The position numbers and the translations under genes are program-made. The notes under the pieces are model-generated. The model did not search any database, had not been told where the DNA came from, and saw nothing but the letters and a program-made list of their open reading frames with translations. 64,000 nucleotides of DNA from an uncultured Actinomycetes bacterium (GTDB lineage: Bacteria; Actinomycetota; Actinomycetes; Nanopelagicales; Nanopelagicaceae): the NCBI GenBank assembly GCA_903863015.1, contig CAIPAI010000059.1:1-64000 (forward strand). Reading direction: 5' to 3'. Of this stretch, positions 43,586 to 52,957 are shown piece after piece (the stretch's first letter is position 1; each line of letters starts with the position of its first letter).

Positions 43586-44887
43586 ATGGCATTCGTAACA
43601 ACGAACGGCGAGCGATTTAGAAGATTGCTCGCCGTTCGTTGGATTTCGCAGGGTATGGATGGGCTTTACCAAACTGCCTTGGCTTCGTTTGTGCTCTTTT
43701 CACCTGAGAAGCAAGCTACTGCGGGATCTGCGGCAACTGCTTTTGCCATCATGCTTCTGCCCTACTCGTTCCTCGGCCCATTCGTTGGAACAATCCTGGA
43801 TCGTTTCTCTCGTCGACAGATCATTTTCTTTGCGAACACCTTGAGAGCCATTGATTTACTTCTAGTAGCCCTAGTCACCACTCGAGGTAAGAGTGACCTA
43901 CTCCTTGTTGTTGTAGTTCTCTTCTCATTCGGTGCTAATCGCCTTATTTTGGCTGGCTTATCTGCGGGTCTACCGCGAGTAATTGATCGCACGAAATTAA
44001 TTGAGTCAAACGCCATCGCTGTCACAGGTGGTTCTATTGCAATTGTTCTCGGTGGTGGACTCGGTTATGGCCTCCGGGCTTTTCTTGAGCGATTCGAATC
44101 GCTGACGTGGGCTGACTCGATATTGGTAGCTGTAGCCGCGCTCGGATATTTGATTTCGGCCCTGCTCTCATTGCGTCTCAAACGTAACGAGCTAGGCCCG
44201 ACGGAGCACGAATTAGTTCAAGCGAAGTCTGTAGGTGTGGTGGTCGCCGGCATCATGGATCTGAAGTTGGGTTTGGCTCACCTTCGCCTTCATCGAGATG
44301 CGGCGCTCGGCATGATCGCAGTGGCAATCCAGCGCGGTGGCATCACGGCGTTAGTAGTTACCTGCCTACTCTTGGAACGAAACACTTTTCATGATCCTAA
44401 TAATCCAGATGCTGGTTTAGCTGGGTTGGTGCAACTTGTAACCGCTTCAGGAGTGGGCGTTTTTTGTGGCGCTGTGATTGCACCTTGGGCCGCTCGTCGA
44501 TTAGGTCGCCACCGTTGGATTCGTATTGCTCTAGTTCTCAGCGCAGCGCTTGTTCCCGTATTTATCTGGGGTTCTCATATTATGTTGGCGATTGCCGCAT
44601 TCTCAGTCGCTGGATTTGGACAGTCAGTAAAGGTGACGTGTGATGCGCTTGTGCAAGGAAGTATCGCCGATGAGTTCCGTGGCCGAGTCTTCTCTGTCTA
44701 TGACGTACTCGTAAACGCCGCGATTGTCTCTGGTGCTGGATTGGCGGCCCTCATTGTGCCGAAATCCGGACGTTCAGTCCTACTGCCTCTACTTGTAGTC
44801 TTTGCCTACTTACTTATCGCTTTTCTACTTAAAGGATTTAGTAAACCGATCACTGATTCGGTTGATTCTCCATCCACCATTTCTTAA
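43586..44887 (+). CDS. MFS-family transporter
   Basis: A 433-residue major facilitator with about twelve hydrophobic segments. The start of the fold is RLLAVRWISQGMDGLYQTAL; the loop between segments 2 and 3 reads LGPFVGTILDRFSRRQIIFF, the MFS signature. The long central loop and SVYDVLVNAAIVSGAGLAAL segment resemble efflux-type members. The ATG at 43586 avoids overlap with ino1. It follows ino1 by 13 bases and may be co-transcribed. The 3' end overlaps the convergent CCA enzyme gene by about 38 bases. Substrate unknown. Confidence 0.82.
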   Translation: MAFVTTNGERFRRLLAVRWISQGMDGLYQTALASFVLFSPEKQATAGSAATAFAIMLLPYSFLGPFVGTILDRFSRRQIIFFANTLRAIDLLLVALVTTRGKSDLLLVVVVLFSFGANRLILAGLSAGLPRVIDRTKLIESNAIAVTGGSIAIVLGGGLGYGLRAFLERFESLTWADSILVAVAALGYLISALLSLRLKRNELGPTEHELVQAKSVGVVVAGIMDLKLGLAHLRLHRDAALGMIAVAIQRGGITALVVTCLLLERNTFHDPNNPDAGLAGLVQLVTASGVGVFCGAVIAPWAARRLGRHRWIRIALVLSAALVPVFIWGSHIMLAIAAFSVAGFGQSVKVTCDALVQGSIADEFRGRVFSVYDVLVNAAIVSGAGLAALIVPKSGRSVLLPLLVVFAYLLIAFLLKGFSKPITDSVDSPSTIS

Positions 44888-46295
44888 GTTCTTCAATAGC
44901 AACTTCGCGTCCAAGTGGTCCGCGATCAAGTCGTAACTCCATCAGATGGTTGTAAGCAGCTCCCACTAATCGAGAAGGTTTCAATCCTAAAATCTCCATG
45001 ATTTCGTTGCCGTCTAGATCAGGACGCAGTGAAGCGAGCTCTTCTTCATCGGCCAAGCGGGCAATCCGCGCTTCGAGGTCATCATATGTCGCAGCGAGGG
45101 TGGCGGCCTTACGTGCATTACGCGTAGTGCAATCAGAGCGTGTCAATACATGTAAATGAACGAGGAGATGTTCGGCATCGCGTACATACCGTCTCACAGC
45201 GCTATCGGTCCACTCTCCACTGCCATAGCCGTGAAAACGTAAATGTAATTCGACAAGGGTGGTTACATCCTTCACGATGTCGTTGCTGTAACGCATAGCC
45301 TTTAGTCGGGATTTTGCTAAATGCGCTCCAACTACTTCGTGGTGATGGAAGGAGACTCCGCCTCCGGGTATGAGTGCTCTGGTCTTAGGCTTACCAATGT
45401 CGTGCAAGAGCGCCGCTAGTCGAATCACAAGATTAGGACCACCTAAACGATCCTCCATACCAATCGCTTGCTCTAAAACGATGAGTGAATGCTCATAAAC
45501 ATCCTTATGACGATGGTGCTCATCAATTTCTAATTTTAATTTGGGTAATTCAGGAATTACATAATCAGCAACACCGGTAGCAACCATCAAACTTAAACCG
45601 ACACGAGGTTGTGCAGACATGAGGAGTTTGTTGAACTCCTCCCTTATGCGTTCTGCTGAAATAATGGATAGCCGATCCTTCATTACTTCGATCGCAGAGA
45701 GCACTCCCGGATCTGGCGTTACGCCAAGTTGTGCAGCAAAACGAATGGCTCGCATAATTCGAAGTGGATCATCGGAGAATGATTCCTCTGGAGTACCTGG
45801 AGTAGAGAGTCGTTTCTCATTGAGCGCAGAGACTCCATCAAAGGGATCGACGAAGCGCGCGCCACTCTCTTCAAGAACCAATGCCATTGCGTTGATAGTG
45901 AAATCGCGTCGTCGTAAATCACCTTCGAGTGAATCGCCAAACTCAACCTGTGGTTTGCGACTCTCTGGGTCATAGTGCTCGCTTCGAAAGGTGGTGATTT
46001 CAATCTGTAACTCACCGCGCGCACCCGAAATAGTGCCGTACTCGATTCCGGTCTCCCAGATGGAGTCGCACCACCCTTGGAGCAATTTCTTGATTTCTGC
46101 AGGGCGGGCAGCGGTGGTGAAGTCCAAATCGGTTGAGAGTCGCCCTAGGATGGCATCCCGGACACACCCTCCCACCAGGGCTAATGGGCTCCCAGCCGCG
46201 GAAAATTGGCTCGCTAACTCGCCTACTTCGGGAGCGAGGCGCTCGAGTTCTTGCAGCGCGAGTTGCGCGGCGGCGGCATGGAGCGGCGAGTTCAC
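44850..46295 (-). CDS. cca: CCA-adding tRNA nucleotidyltransferase / poly(A) polymerase family
   Basis: Class II nucleotidyltransferase of 481 residues. The head contains LVGGCVRDAILGRLSTDLDF, the GG...D.D active-site motif, and RRDFTINAMAL; the neck has DPLRIMRAIRFAAQLG. A C-terminal HD domain (LLHDIGKPKTRALIPGGGV, HHHEVVGAHL) is present, as in many bacterial CCA enzymes. The start is a GTG with TACCCT 7 bases upstream and no Shine-Dalgarno. As in mycobacteria (PcnA-MutT4), it is divergent from a NUDIX hydrolase gene. Confidence 0.94.
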   Translation of the reverse strand: MNSPLHAAAAQLALQELERLAPEVGELASQFSAAGSPLALVGGCVRDAILGRLSTDLDFTTAARPAEIKKLLQGWCDSIWETGIEYGTISGARGELQIEITTFRSEHYDPESRKPQVEFGDSLEGDLRRRDFTINAMALVLEESGARFVDPFDGVSALNEKRLSTPGTPEESFSDDPLRIMRAIRFAAQLGVTPDPGVLSAIEVMKDRLSIISAERIREEFNKLLMSAQPRVGLSLMVATGVADYVIPELPKLKLEIDEHHRHKDVYEHSLIVLEQAIGMEDRLGGPNLVIRLAALLHDIGKPKTRALIPGGGVSFHHHEVVGAHLAKSRLKAMRYSNDIVKDVTTLVELHLRFHGYGSGEWTDSAVRRYVRDAEHLLVHLHVLTRSDCTTRNARKAATLAATYDDLEARIARLADEEELASLRPDLDGNEIMEILGLKPSRLVGAAYNHLMELRLDRGPLGREVAIEELKKWWMENQPNQ

Positions 46296-46302
46296 AAGTT
46301 CA

Positions 46303-46308
46303 AGGGTA
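46303..46308 (-). promoter_or_regulatory. -10 element TACCCT for the CCA enzyme gene, leaderless-type start
   Basis: On the minus strand TACCCT ends 7 bases before the GTG at 46295. The divergent NUDIX element lies only about 20 bases away, so two promoters sit nearly back to back. Confidence 0.5.
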
Positions 46309-46329
46309 GGGGTAGGAAGGGTGGCTCGT

Positions 46330-46335
46330 TACGCT
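46330..46335 (+). promoter_or_regulatory. -10 element TACGCT for the NUDIX gene, leaderless-type start
   Basis: TACGCT ends 6 bases before the ATG at 46342. It lies inside the reading frame of the alternative GTG start at 46321, and so argues for the ATG. Confidence 0.5.
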
Positions 46336-46341
46336 GTAGCC

Positions 46342-46923
46342 ATGACCCCCGCGCAAGAGCATGGGGCGCTTCCATCTTTTGGGCAGCCGGCACGCCCCAC
46401 CCCAGCCGCCCTGGCAGGAAAGAAGCGACCTTCCGTCTCTTCACCTCAGCCCCCACACGCAACCACGCCCACTAGTAAAGAGCGTCGAGAGAAACCACGT
46501 CGACGCAATGAAGAGATCAGTGCAGGCGGATTAGTTATCGACCCCACCGGTGATCTCGGCCTGCTTATTGGGCGCCACGATAAACGGGGACGCACGCTCT
46601 GGTCTCTGCCAAAAGGTCATATTGAATCTGGTGAAACCCCTGAAGATGCTGCCATCCGTGAGGTAGCCGAGGAGACCGGAATTGAGAGTGCGATTACTCG
46701 CTCGCTAGGTGTGATTGATTTCTGGTTTATGGCCGAAGGCAAGCGAATTCATAAAACCGTTCATCATTTTCTCTTTCGGATGACTGGTGGAACTTTAGTA
46801 CCCCAACAAATTGAAGTGGATGAAGTCGCCTGGTTTCCACTCGGTGAAGTATCTAAGCGTTTGGCTTACTCTGACGAACGAAAGCTCATAGCAAGTTTTG
46901 GCGATCTTAAGAATTTGATCTGA
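46342..46923 (+). CDS. NUDIX hydrolase (MutT4-like)
   Basis: A 193-residue Nudix enzyme. A Pro/Lys/Arg-rich, probably disordered N-terminus of about 60 residues precedes EISAGGLVID and the Nudix box GHIESGETPEDAAIREVAEE, then TGI, with the expected Gly, Glu and REVAEE residues. The C-terminal half resembles MutT4-type proteins. Substrate (oxidised nucleotide, dinucleoside polyphosphate or other) cannot be read. A GTG at 46321 is an alternative start; the ATG is preferred because of the TACGCT element. It is divergent from the CCA enzyme and overlaps the DUF6049 gene by one base. Confidence 0.87.
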   Translation: MTPAQEHGALPSFGQPARPTPAALAGKKRPSVSSPQPPHATTPTSKERREKPRRRNEEISAGGLVIDPTGDLGLLIGRHDKRGRTLWSLPKGHIESGETPEDAAIREVAEETGIESAITRSLGVIDFWFMAEGKRIHKTVHHFLFRMTGGTLVPQQIEVDEVAWFPLGEVSKRLAYSDERKLIASFGDLKNLI

Positions 46924-48821
46924 TGAAGAGAGTTCTGCTTGCTCTCGTTTTCTTCATCTCTTCTCTCTTTAATCTACATCCGGCACACGCAGCCACCTCA
47001 ACCATCAATTATGCGTTTTCTAATATTGCGCAAGCGAGTGCAAATTCTTCGGCCAGCATCAGTCTTGAACTCACTTCACCTGATGGAGCTAATTCATGGG
47101 CTGTACGCATCTTGCGAGCTCCAAAAGTTTTCAACTCTCGTAGCGAATTACTGGCATTTGAACAGAATCCTTCACTCGCCACACAAGTAGTCGCTACCAA
47201 AAGTGGGAGTGCAGGATTAGAGAAGAACAACCCTCTTCGGGTACTAATAGATATTCCAGATGCGCCTCAGAAATCGCTGGAAATACAAGGTTTTGTCGCC
47301 GAAATCTCGACCATTGGAGGCAAACCTGCAAGGGTGCCGTTCTTCCTTATCGGCAAAGGTAATCAAGGTGTAGTGCCAACACCTGTTTCGTGGATATGGC
47401 CAATACTCGATACCCCTCATAGAAATATTGAAGGCATTTTTACTGATGACATTCTCGCGACCAGCCTGCTTCCACAGGGGCGCCTAGGTCGAATGTTAAC
47501 CGCGGCCGAGGGACGAAACTTCACTTGGTACATCGATGCTGAATTAGTTGAAAGTGTCGAGGCGATGAGTAAGGGGTACTCGTTACTTGATGGAACTGAG
47601 GGTGCGGGCAAAAGCGCGGCATCGCAATGGTTGGCTCGCTTGCGAAGCGCAATTGTCGGCCGCGATGTATATGCCGCTCCCTATGGGGACCCAGATTTAT
47701 CCACGTTTATTTCCTTGAAGAAACCTAGTGATTTGGCAGTCCTTCAAGTGATTGGAGCTAACCGCCTTGCGCAATCGCTAGGCGTGAGCGTGCAGAGTGA
47801 TCTCGCCTGGCCCAGTAAAGGAATCTTCACCGCAAAATCACTCGAGTATTTGAAGAGTGCGGGATATACAAAGTGCCTGGTAAGTCGAAAGATGTCGCCG
47901 GCCCCAACGAATGAAACAGCAACTCGAAGTTCGTTAGCCCAAAGTAAAGGAGTTGAGCTCTATATAGGTGACGACATTTTATCGGGGTACTTAAAGAATA
48001 TTTCGATTGAACAGAGCAACCACTTCTACGCCCAACTCGCGATGATTACCGCGGAACGTCCCACGACTTCAAGACCACAAATTGTCATTCCCGACCGGAT
48101 GCCGGTACTTACCTATAGCCAGGCGTTGGTGGCTGATCGCGAATTGCCCATCAATGAGATCGCTACCGACAAGACCCTTGGTCTGGCCACTCAACTCAGC
48201 CCTGTGAAAATTACCCTCCTGGAGCCCCGCACCACTTCACTCTTGCCTCACATTGAAGGCTTACTCACCCAATTTGGTGCCATCACGACCCCGGCGCACC
48301 TCACCTCTACTGAGCCCAAGCTGCGCTCAACTCTCATCTTGGCCACCGCCTGGCGAGAGGCGCCTTTTGCTGGATACCTCTTCTCCCAATCGTCGTTAAA
48401 GATTGCCGAGCAGATAATCCGCCAAGTTCGCGTACTTCCCGGGCGCTACACATTGACAGATCTCAGCGGGAAAGTGCCGTTGACCGTCAGTAACGACGCC
48501 GATCTTCCGGTTGATGTGCGACTCGAATTACGACCTACAACACTGCGCCTGCAACAGCCAGAAACTATCGACCTGCAATTGCCCGCTAAATCGCACTCGC
48601 AAATTTTGGTACCACTTACGGCTTACTCGTCAGGTGAAGTTTTCGTTGAAGCCAGACTCCTAGACGCATCAAATCATCAAGTGGGCGATGTTGTCGTGCT
48701 GCAGATTTCCATCTCAAGCATTCCACCAGCTGCAATCTTGGTGACCGAGATTGCTGGCGGTGCCTTACTCCTGGCAGCTACCGCACAGATAATTCGCCGC
48801 ATTAGAAGGAGTCGATCATGA
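46923..48821 (+). CDS. DUF6049-family secreted/membrane protein
   Basis: A 632-residue exported protein. The signal peptide is VLLALVFFISSLFNLHPAHA, and a C-terminal membrane segment (AAILVTEIAGGALLLAATAQ) is followed by the basic tail IIRRIRRSRS, so the bulk lies outside the membrane. The middle has WIWPILDTPHR and RLGRMLTAAE, features of the actinobacterial protein encoded upstream of MurJ (Rv3909 position). It overlaps murJ by 4 bases and the NUDIX gene by one. A role alongside the lipid II flippase in envelope assembly is inferred from this conserved order; there is no catalytic motif that I recognise. Confidence 0.85.
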   Translation: MKRVLLALVFFISSLFNLHPAHAATSTINYAFSNIAQASANSSASISLELTSPDGANSWAVRILRAPKVFNSRSELLAFEQNPSLATQVVATKSGSAGLEKNNPLRVLIDIPDAPQKSLEIQGFVAEISTIGGKPARVPFFLIGKGNQGVVPTPVSWIWPILDTPHRNIEGIFTDDILATSLLPQGRLGRMLTAAEGRNFTWYIDAELVESVEAMSKGYSLLDGTEGAGKSAASQWLARLRSAIVGRDVYAAPYGDPDLSTFISLKKPSDLAVLQVIGANRLAQSLGVSVQSDLAWPSKGIFTAKSLEYLKSAGYTKCLVSRKMSPAPTNETATRSSLAQSKGVELYIGDDILSGYLKNISIEQSNHFYAQLAMITAERPTTSRPQIVIPDRMPVLTYSQALVADRELPINEIATDKTLGLATQLSPVKITLLEPRTTSLLPHIEGLLTQFGAITTPAHLTSTEPKLRSTLILATAWREAPFAGYLFSQSSLKIAEQIIRQVRVLPGRYTLTDLSGKVPLTVSNDADLPVDVRLELRPTTLRLQQPETIDLQLPAKSHSQILVPLTAYSSGEVFVEARLLDASNHQVGDVVVLQISISSIPPAAILVTEIAGGALLLAATAQIIRRIRRSRS

Positions 48822-50455
48822 GCGAAGTAATGCGCTCTTCAGCCGTCATGGCTGTGGGAACTACGCTCTCTAGACTTACCGGACTCGTTCGCAATCTCTT
48901 ACTGGTGATTGCCTTAGGTACCGCAATCCTCGGTGATACTTATCAGGTCGCTAATACGATTCCAACGATTATTTATATTCTGGTAGCAGGCGGTGCGCTC
49001 AATGCGGTCTTTGTACCGCAACTTGTAAGGGCTATGAAAGATAATTCAGATGGCGGAAGCGCTTTCACTTCTAAATTGGTAACAGCAACCATTGTTATTC
49101 TCGGTGGTGCCACTCTGGTAGCAATTCTTTGCGCTCCGCTCATCATTCGTCTTTATGCAAGTAAATTCTCGGATCCTGGGTTTATCGACGAACTGAATCT
49201 CACAGTAACTTTTGCGCGTTACTGTTTACCGCAGATTCTCTTTCTTGGGCTCTTCACCATCTTGGGTCAAATTGCTAACGCGCGCGGAAGTTTTGGTCCA
49301 ATGATGTGGGCGCCGATCGCTAATAACCTTGTAGTAATAACGGTTCTAGGCATCTTTATAGCTATTGCTCCCTCGGTAAACGCAAATTCACTCACTGGGG
49401 GCGAACAAGCACTGTTAGGTATTGGCACTTCATTCGGTGCCCTTGTTCAAGCCCTGCTCCTGCTTCCAGTGATCGCTCGATCTGGGGTGAGACTTCGTCC
49501 CAACTTCCATTGGAGGGAGTTGCGAAAGTCTGCTGGGTTGGCTACTTGGACTCTCATTTTTGTGCTTCTTAATCAATTAGGTTTCATGGTCATCGTAAAT
49601 CTCTCCACCGCAGTGTCGGTACGCGCTGCGCAAGCTGGAATTACTGACGGACTGGGATTTACTCCCTATCAAAATGCTTATCTGATATTCATGTTGCCTC
49701 ATTCGATTATTGCAGTCTCATTTGTCACCGCTCTCTTGCCGAGAATCTCTAGATCGGCCGCTTCTGGTGAGAAAGAGAGTGTCAAAAAGGATCTTGCTCA
49801 GCACCTCGGGATTGTTGGTGCTTTCACAATTCCTGCCGGTATGGCCTTTCTCTTCTTGGGCCAACCGATTGCACATCTGCTCTACTTGGGTGCAGATAGT
49901 TCGAGCGCCCAACAAATCGGTTCGGTGCTAGCCGGGTTCTCACTCGGGATCATTCCGTTCTCGGCTTCATATCTCCTACTTCGCGGCTTCTACGCTTATG
50001 AAGACACGAGAACGCCAGCCTTTATCACTCTCATTATGAATCTTGTGATGTGCGTATGTGCCTTCCTTGCCTATCACTTACTCCCACTGCGTTGGATCAC
50101 AGTAGGAATCGCGGTAGCTTTCGGAATTGGTTATGTCGCCAGCACTTTTGTGGCGTCAAGAATTCTTCGGAAGAGAGTCGGCGTACTTGATGGGGCGCTT
50201 TCGACTTATGCGAAGTTGTTCTTGCTTGCCTTGATTGCTTTTCTCCCTTCATTGGCGATTCATCGAATGATCTCCATTGCCAACGAAAGTTTCGCGGCCG
50301 TTCTCGAATTACTGCTCTCTGGTGGCGTCGCGCTGGCCCTCTATCTCTGGATCGGCGGTTTAATGAAGATTGATGCCCTCATGCAGGTTCGCCAGCCACT
50401 TTCAACGGGTTGGCAACGCCTCACCGGAGCGCGTCGCCGAGGCGGGAATCAATAG
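48818..50455 (+). CDS. murJ: MurJ/MviN lipid II flippase
   Basis: Polytopic membrane protein of 545 residues, about 14 hydrophobic segments, of the MOP superfamily. It begins SSAVMAVGTTLSRLTGLVRN, then LGDTYQVANTIPTIIYILVA and GGALNAVFVPQLVRAMK, the MurJ signature; later ILGQIANARGSFGPMMWAPI and LLPRISRSAASGEKESVKKD follow. It lacks the long cytoplasmic pseudokinase extension of mycobacterial MviN. It moves lipid II across the membrane for peptidoglycan synthesis. Start ATG overlaps the DUF6049 stop codon. Confidence 0.95.
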   Translation: MSEVMRSSAVMAVGTTLSRLTGLVRNLLLVIALGTAILGDTYQVANTIPTIIYILVAGGALNAVFVPQLVRAMKDNSDGGSAFTSKLVTATIVILGGATLVAILCAPLIIRLYASKFSDPGFIDELNLTVTFARYCLPQILFLGLFTILGQIANARGSFGPMMWAPIANNLVVITVLGIFIAIAPSVNANSLTGGEQALLGIGTSFGALVQALLLLPVIARSGVRLRPNFHWRELRKSAGLATWTLIFVLLNQLGFMVIVNLSTAVSVRAAQAGITDGLGFTPYQNAYLIFMLPHSIIAVSFVTALLPRISRSAASGEKESVKKDLAQHLGIVGAFTIPAGMAFLFLGQPIAHLLYLGADSSSAQQIGSVLAGFSLGIIPFSASYLLLRGFYAYEDTRTPAFITLIMNLVMCVCAFLAYHLLPLRWITVGIAVAFGIGYVASTFVASRILRKRVGVLDGALSTYAKLFLLALIAFLPSLAIHRMISIANESFAAVLELLLSGGVALALYLWIGGLMKIDALMQVRQPLSTGWQRLTGARRRGGNQ

Positions 50456-50496
50456 CGCCTAGGATTGGTTTCATATTCATCGATGGAAGGTAAGAG

Positions 50497-51450
50497 ATGG
50501 CTCAGGCTCATGGAACACGCGAGAACCCAGCTGAAGTAGTGATCGTGGGATCAGGTCCCGCCGGTTACACGGCGGCGATCTATACGGCGCGCGCCCAGCT
50601 TGAGCCGATTCTCTATCAAGGCTCGGTCACTGCAGGTGGCGCCTTGATGAACACCACTGAAGTCGAGAATTTTCCCGGATTCACCGCCGGAATTATGGGC
50701 CCGGAATTAATGGATTCGATGCGCGATCAAGCCGAGCGCTTCGGGACAAAGATGATCACAGATGACATTACCGAGATGGAGTTGGCTGGCAGTATCAAGC
50801 GACTCGTCGATGGCTCCGGCAATGAGGTCTTCGCGAAGAGTGTCATTTTGGCGATGGGTTCGGCCTATCGCGAATTAGGGCTACCCGACGAGAAGCGACT
50901 CTCCGGTCATGGCGTCTCTTGGTGCGCTACCTGTGATGGCTTCTTCTTCCGAGATCAAGATATTGCGGTCGTGGGCGGCGGGGATTCAGCGGTCGAAGAA
51001 GCTACCTTCCTCACCCGATTTGCCTCTTCGGTCACCATGATTCATCGCCGTGACTCACTCCGGGCTTCGAAAATCATGGCTGAGCGCGCTCATAGCAATC
51101 CCAAGATTAAATTTGCTTGGAATAGCGAAGTCAGTGAAATTCATGGAGAAGCGAAGGTCAGTGCAGTCACGCTTCGCAATGTCAATGATGGATCTACTAG
51201 CACCCTTCCGATCACTGGGCTCTTTGTAGCTATTGGCCACGATCCGCGGAATGAATTAGTGAAGAACCAGATATCCCTAGACAGTGAGGGATATGTGTTG
51301 GTTGAAGAACGCAGCACTCGTACCAACCTCTCGGGAGTATTCGCCTGCGGGGATTTGGTTGATCACACATATCGACAAGCTATTACGGCGGCTGGCTCAG
51401 GATGCCAGGCAGCTCTCGATGCAGAACGTTTTCTTGCCGGCTCACACTAA
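50497..51450 (+). CDS. trxB: Thioredoxin-disulfide reductase
   Basis: NADPH-dependent flavoenzyme that reduces thioredoxin, 317 residues. The FAD motif is [20 protein letters not shown], the redox-active pair is in [14 protein letters not shown], the NADPH fold shows [20 protein letters not shown], and the C-terminal FAD site is [26 protein letters not shown] lies 6 bases before the ATG. The thioredoxin gene follows by about 26 bases. No SigM or other sigma factor gene is present between murJ and trxB, unlike mycobacteria. Confidence 0.97.
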   Translation: MAQAHGTRENPAEVVIVGSGPAGYTAAIYTARAQLEPILYQGSVTAGGALMNTTEVENFPGFTAGIMGPELMDSMRDQAERFGTKMITDDITEMELAGSIKRLVDGSGNEVFAKSVILAMGSAYRELGLPDEKRLSGHGVSWCATCDGFFFRDQDIAVVGGGDSAVEEATFLTRFASSVTMIHRRDSLRASKIMAERAHSNPKIKFAWNSEVSEIHGEAKVSAVTLRNVNDGSTSTLPITGLFVAIGHDPRNELVKNQISLDSEGYVLVEERSTRTNLSGVFACGDLVDHTYRQAITAAGSGCQAALDAERFLAGSH

Positions 51451-51476
51451 GATCTAGAGATAACGAAGGGAAAATA

Positions 51477-51800
51477 ATGGGTGCCACGACTCCAGTAACA
51501 ACCGCTACCTTTGATGCCGAGGTACTTAAGAGCAACTTGCCAGTTCTTGTAGATTTTTGGGCAGAATGGTGTGGTCCTTGCCGCGCTGTGGGTCCGATTC
51601 TTGAAGAGATCGCTAAAGAACATGGTGCAAAGCTCAAGATCGTCAAACTCAATACTGACGAGAATTCTGAGATCGCCATCAAATATGGCATCACTTCAAT
51701 TCCAACTTTGAACGTTTTCGTCAATGGCGAAGTTGTGAAGACCATTGTCGGAGCGAAGCCAAAGCCCATGCTCTTGAAGGATCTCGAAGCTTTTATCTAA
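51477..51800 (+). CDS. trxA: Thioredoxin
   Basis: A 107-residue thioredoxin with the classic active site VDFWAEWCGPCRAVGPILEE and the cis-Pro segment YGITSIPTLNVFVNGE. It starts at the ATG (51477) preceded by GAAGGG-type purines; the frame remains open upstream inside trxB without thioredoxin-like sequence. Partner of the TrxB encoded just before it, so disulfide reduction for the cytoplasm is provided as a unit. Confidence 0.97.
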   Translation: MGATTPVTTATFDAEVLKSNLPVLVDFWAEWCGPCRAVGPILEEIAKEHGAKLKIVKLNTDENSEIAIKYGITSIPTLNVFVNGEVVKTIVGAKPKPMLLKDLEAFI

Positions 51801-51824
51801 AGAGGCGTCGACCTTAGATATCTC

Positions 51825-52955
51825 ATGACATTAAAGCGTGGGTCCCGGGGGATTGAAGTTGTTGAACTCCGTGACACTTTGGTCCGTCTTGGATTACTAG
51901 AGAGCGCTCCATCTGTAGCCGAACACGATCTCTTTGACGAAGAGGTCGAAGTCGCGGTGCGCGCTTTTCAGCAGGGTCGCGGTTTAACTTCCGATGGCAT
52001 GGTGGGTACTCATACATTCCGTGCCCTCGATGAAGCCCGATGGAGATTGGGTGATCGTGTCATCCGAATGAATTCTCCAATGATGCGCGGTGATGATGTC
52101 GCACTGCTACAGACTCGCCTCATGGAGATGGGTTTTGATCTAGGTCGAATAGATGGCATTTTTGGCCCTCGAAGCGTTGAGGCACTTGCTGCTTTCCAAA
52201 AGTCATCGGGTTTAACTGGTGATGGTTCGTGTGGCCCGGAGACTCTCCTTGCATTGCGTCGCCTTCAACGCACGGTCACTGGTGGAGTGGCGCACGGCTT
52301 GCGAGAAGCAGATGCGATTCGTCGACAAGGTCCTGCCTTATCGGGAAAGCGCATTGTTATTGATCCTGGCCATGGTGGTGATGATGTCGGAGTCAGCGCT
52401 TTCGGTCTTAATGAATCAGAGATTGTCCTTGATGTTGCTTCACGTATCGAAGGCCGACTCGGTGCTCTCGGTGTCGCTATCTATTTAACACGCGGCGCAC
52501 AAAGCTCCCCCATTGATGATGGAAAGAGAGCTGAGTTCGCAAACCAGAGCGGAGCAGATCTCTTTCTTTCACTCCATCTCGATGAGAATCATGCGCCCGA
52601 TGCACGGGGAGTAGCGACTTACTATTACGGCAATGATGCCCATGGTGCGCGCTCGGTGGTGGGTGAGCGGCTGGCATCACTCATACAAAGAGAGATCTGC
52701 GCGAGAACTGATCTCCTTGATTGCCGAGTGCATGCAAAAACATGGGAACTGCTCAGAAATACACGTATGCCAGCGGTACGCGTCGAGCTTGGATATCTCA
52801 CAAACCCCGGTGATGCTGCCCGACTGAGAGATGGTGACTTTCGAGAGGTCTTAGCGGAGTCTCTTGCCATTGCTATTCAACGGCTCTACTTACCTGATGA
52901 TGGAGAAGGTGAGACAGGAGTACTCCGCTTGAGCGATTTGCGTGAGAAGATATAG
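51825..52955 (+). CDS. CwlM-like N-acetylmuramoyl-L-alanine amidase
   Basis: A 376-residue protein with two peptidoglycan-binding-1 repeats (about residues 3-65, GSRGIEVVELRDTLVRLGL, and about 80-145, MRGDDVALLQTRLMEMGFDL), then an Amidase_3 domain from about 175. The zinc-site residues are present: VIDPGHGGDDVGVS (His), LNESEIVLD (Glu), FLSLHLDENH (His) and the catalytic Glu in VRVELGYLTNP. There is no signal peptide, as in mycobacterial CwlM, which occupies the same place after trxA and acts as a cytoplasmic regulator of MurA. Whether this copy is an active amidase or a regulator is open. Confidence 0.88.
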   Translation: MTLKRGSRGIEVVELRDTLVRLGLLESAPSVAEHDLFDEEVEVAVRAFQQGRGLTSDGMVGTHTFRALDEARWRLGDRVIRMNSPMMRGDDVALLQTRLMEMGFDLGRIDGIFGPRSVEALAAFQKSSGLTGDGSCGPETLLALRRLQRTVTGGVAHGLREADAIRRQGPALSGKRIVIDPGHGGDDVGVSAFGLNESEIVLDVASRIEGRLGALGVAIYLTRGAQSSPIDDGKRAEFANQSGADLFLSLHLDENHAPDARGVATYYYGNDAHGARSVVGERLASLIQREICARTDLLDCRVHAKTWELLRNTRMPAVRVELGYLTNPGDAARLRDGDFREVLAESLAIAIQRLYLPDDGEGETGVLRLSDLREKI

Positions 52956-52957
52956 GC

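Noticed and set aside
44850-44887. Overlap of the MFS and CCA enzyme genes as evidence of a frameshift
   Set aside because: Both proteins have normal C-termini. A short convergent overlap is common in this compact genome, as also seen at 16406-16440.
45991-46341. N-terminal extension of the NUDIX protein
   Set aside because: The open frame lies antisense inside the CCA enzyme gene and reads like random sequence. The TACGCT element before the ATG at 46342 supports the shorter protein.
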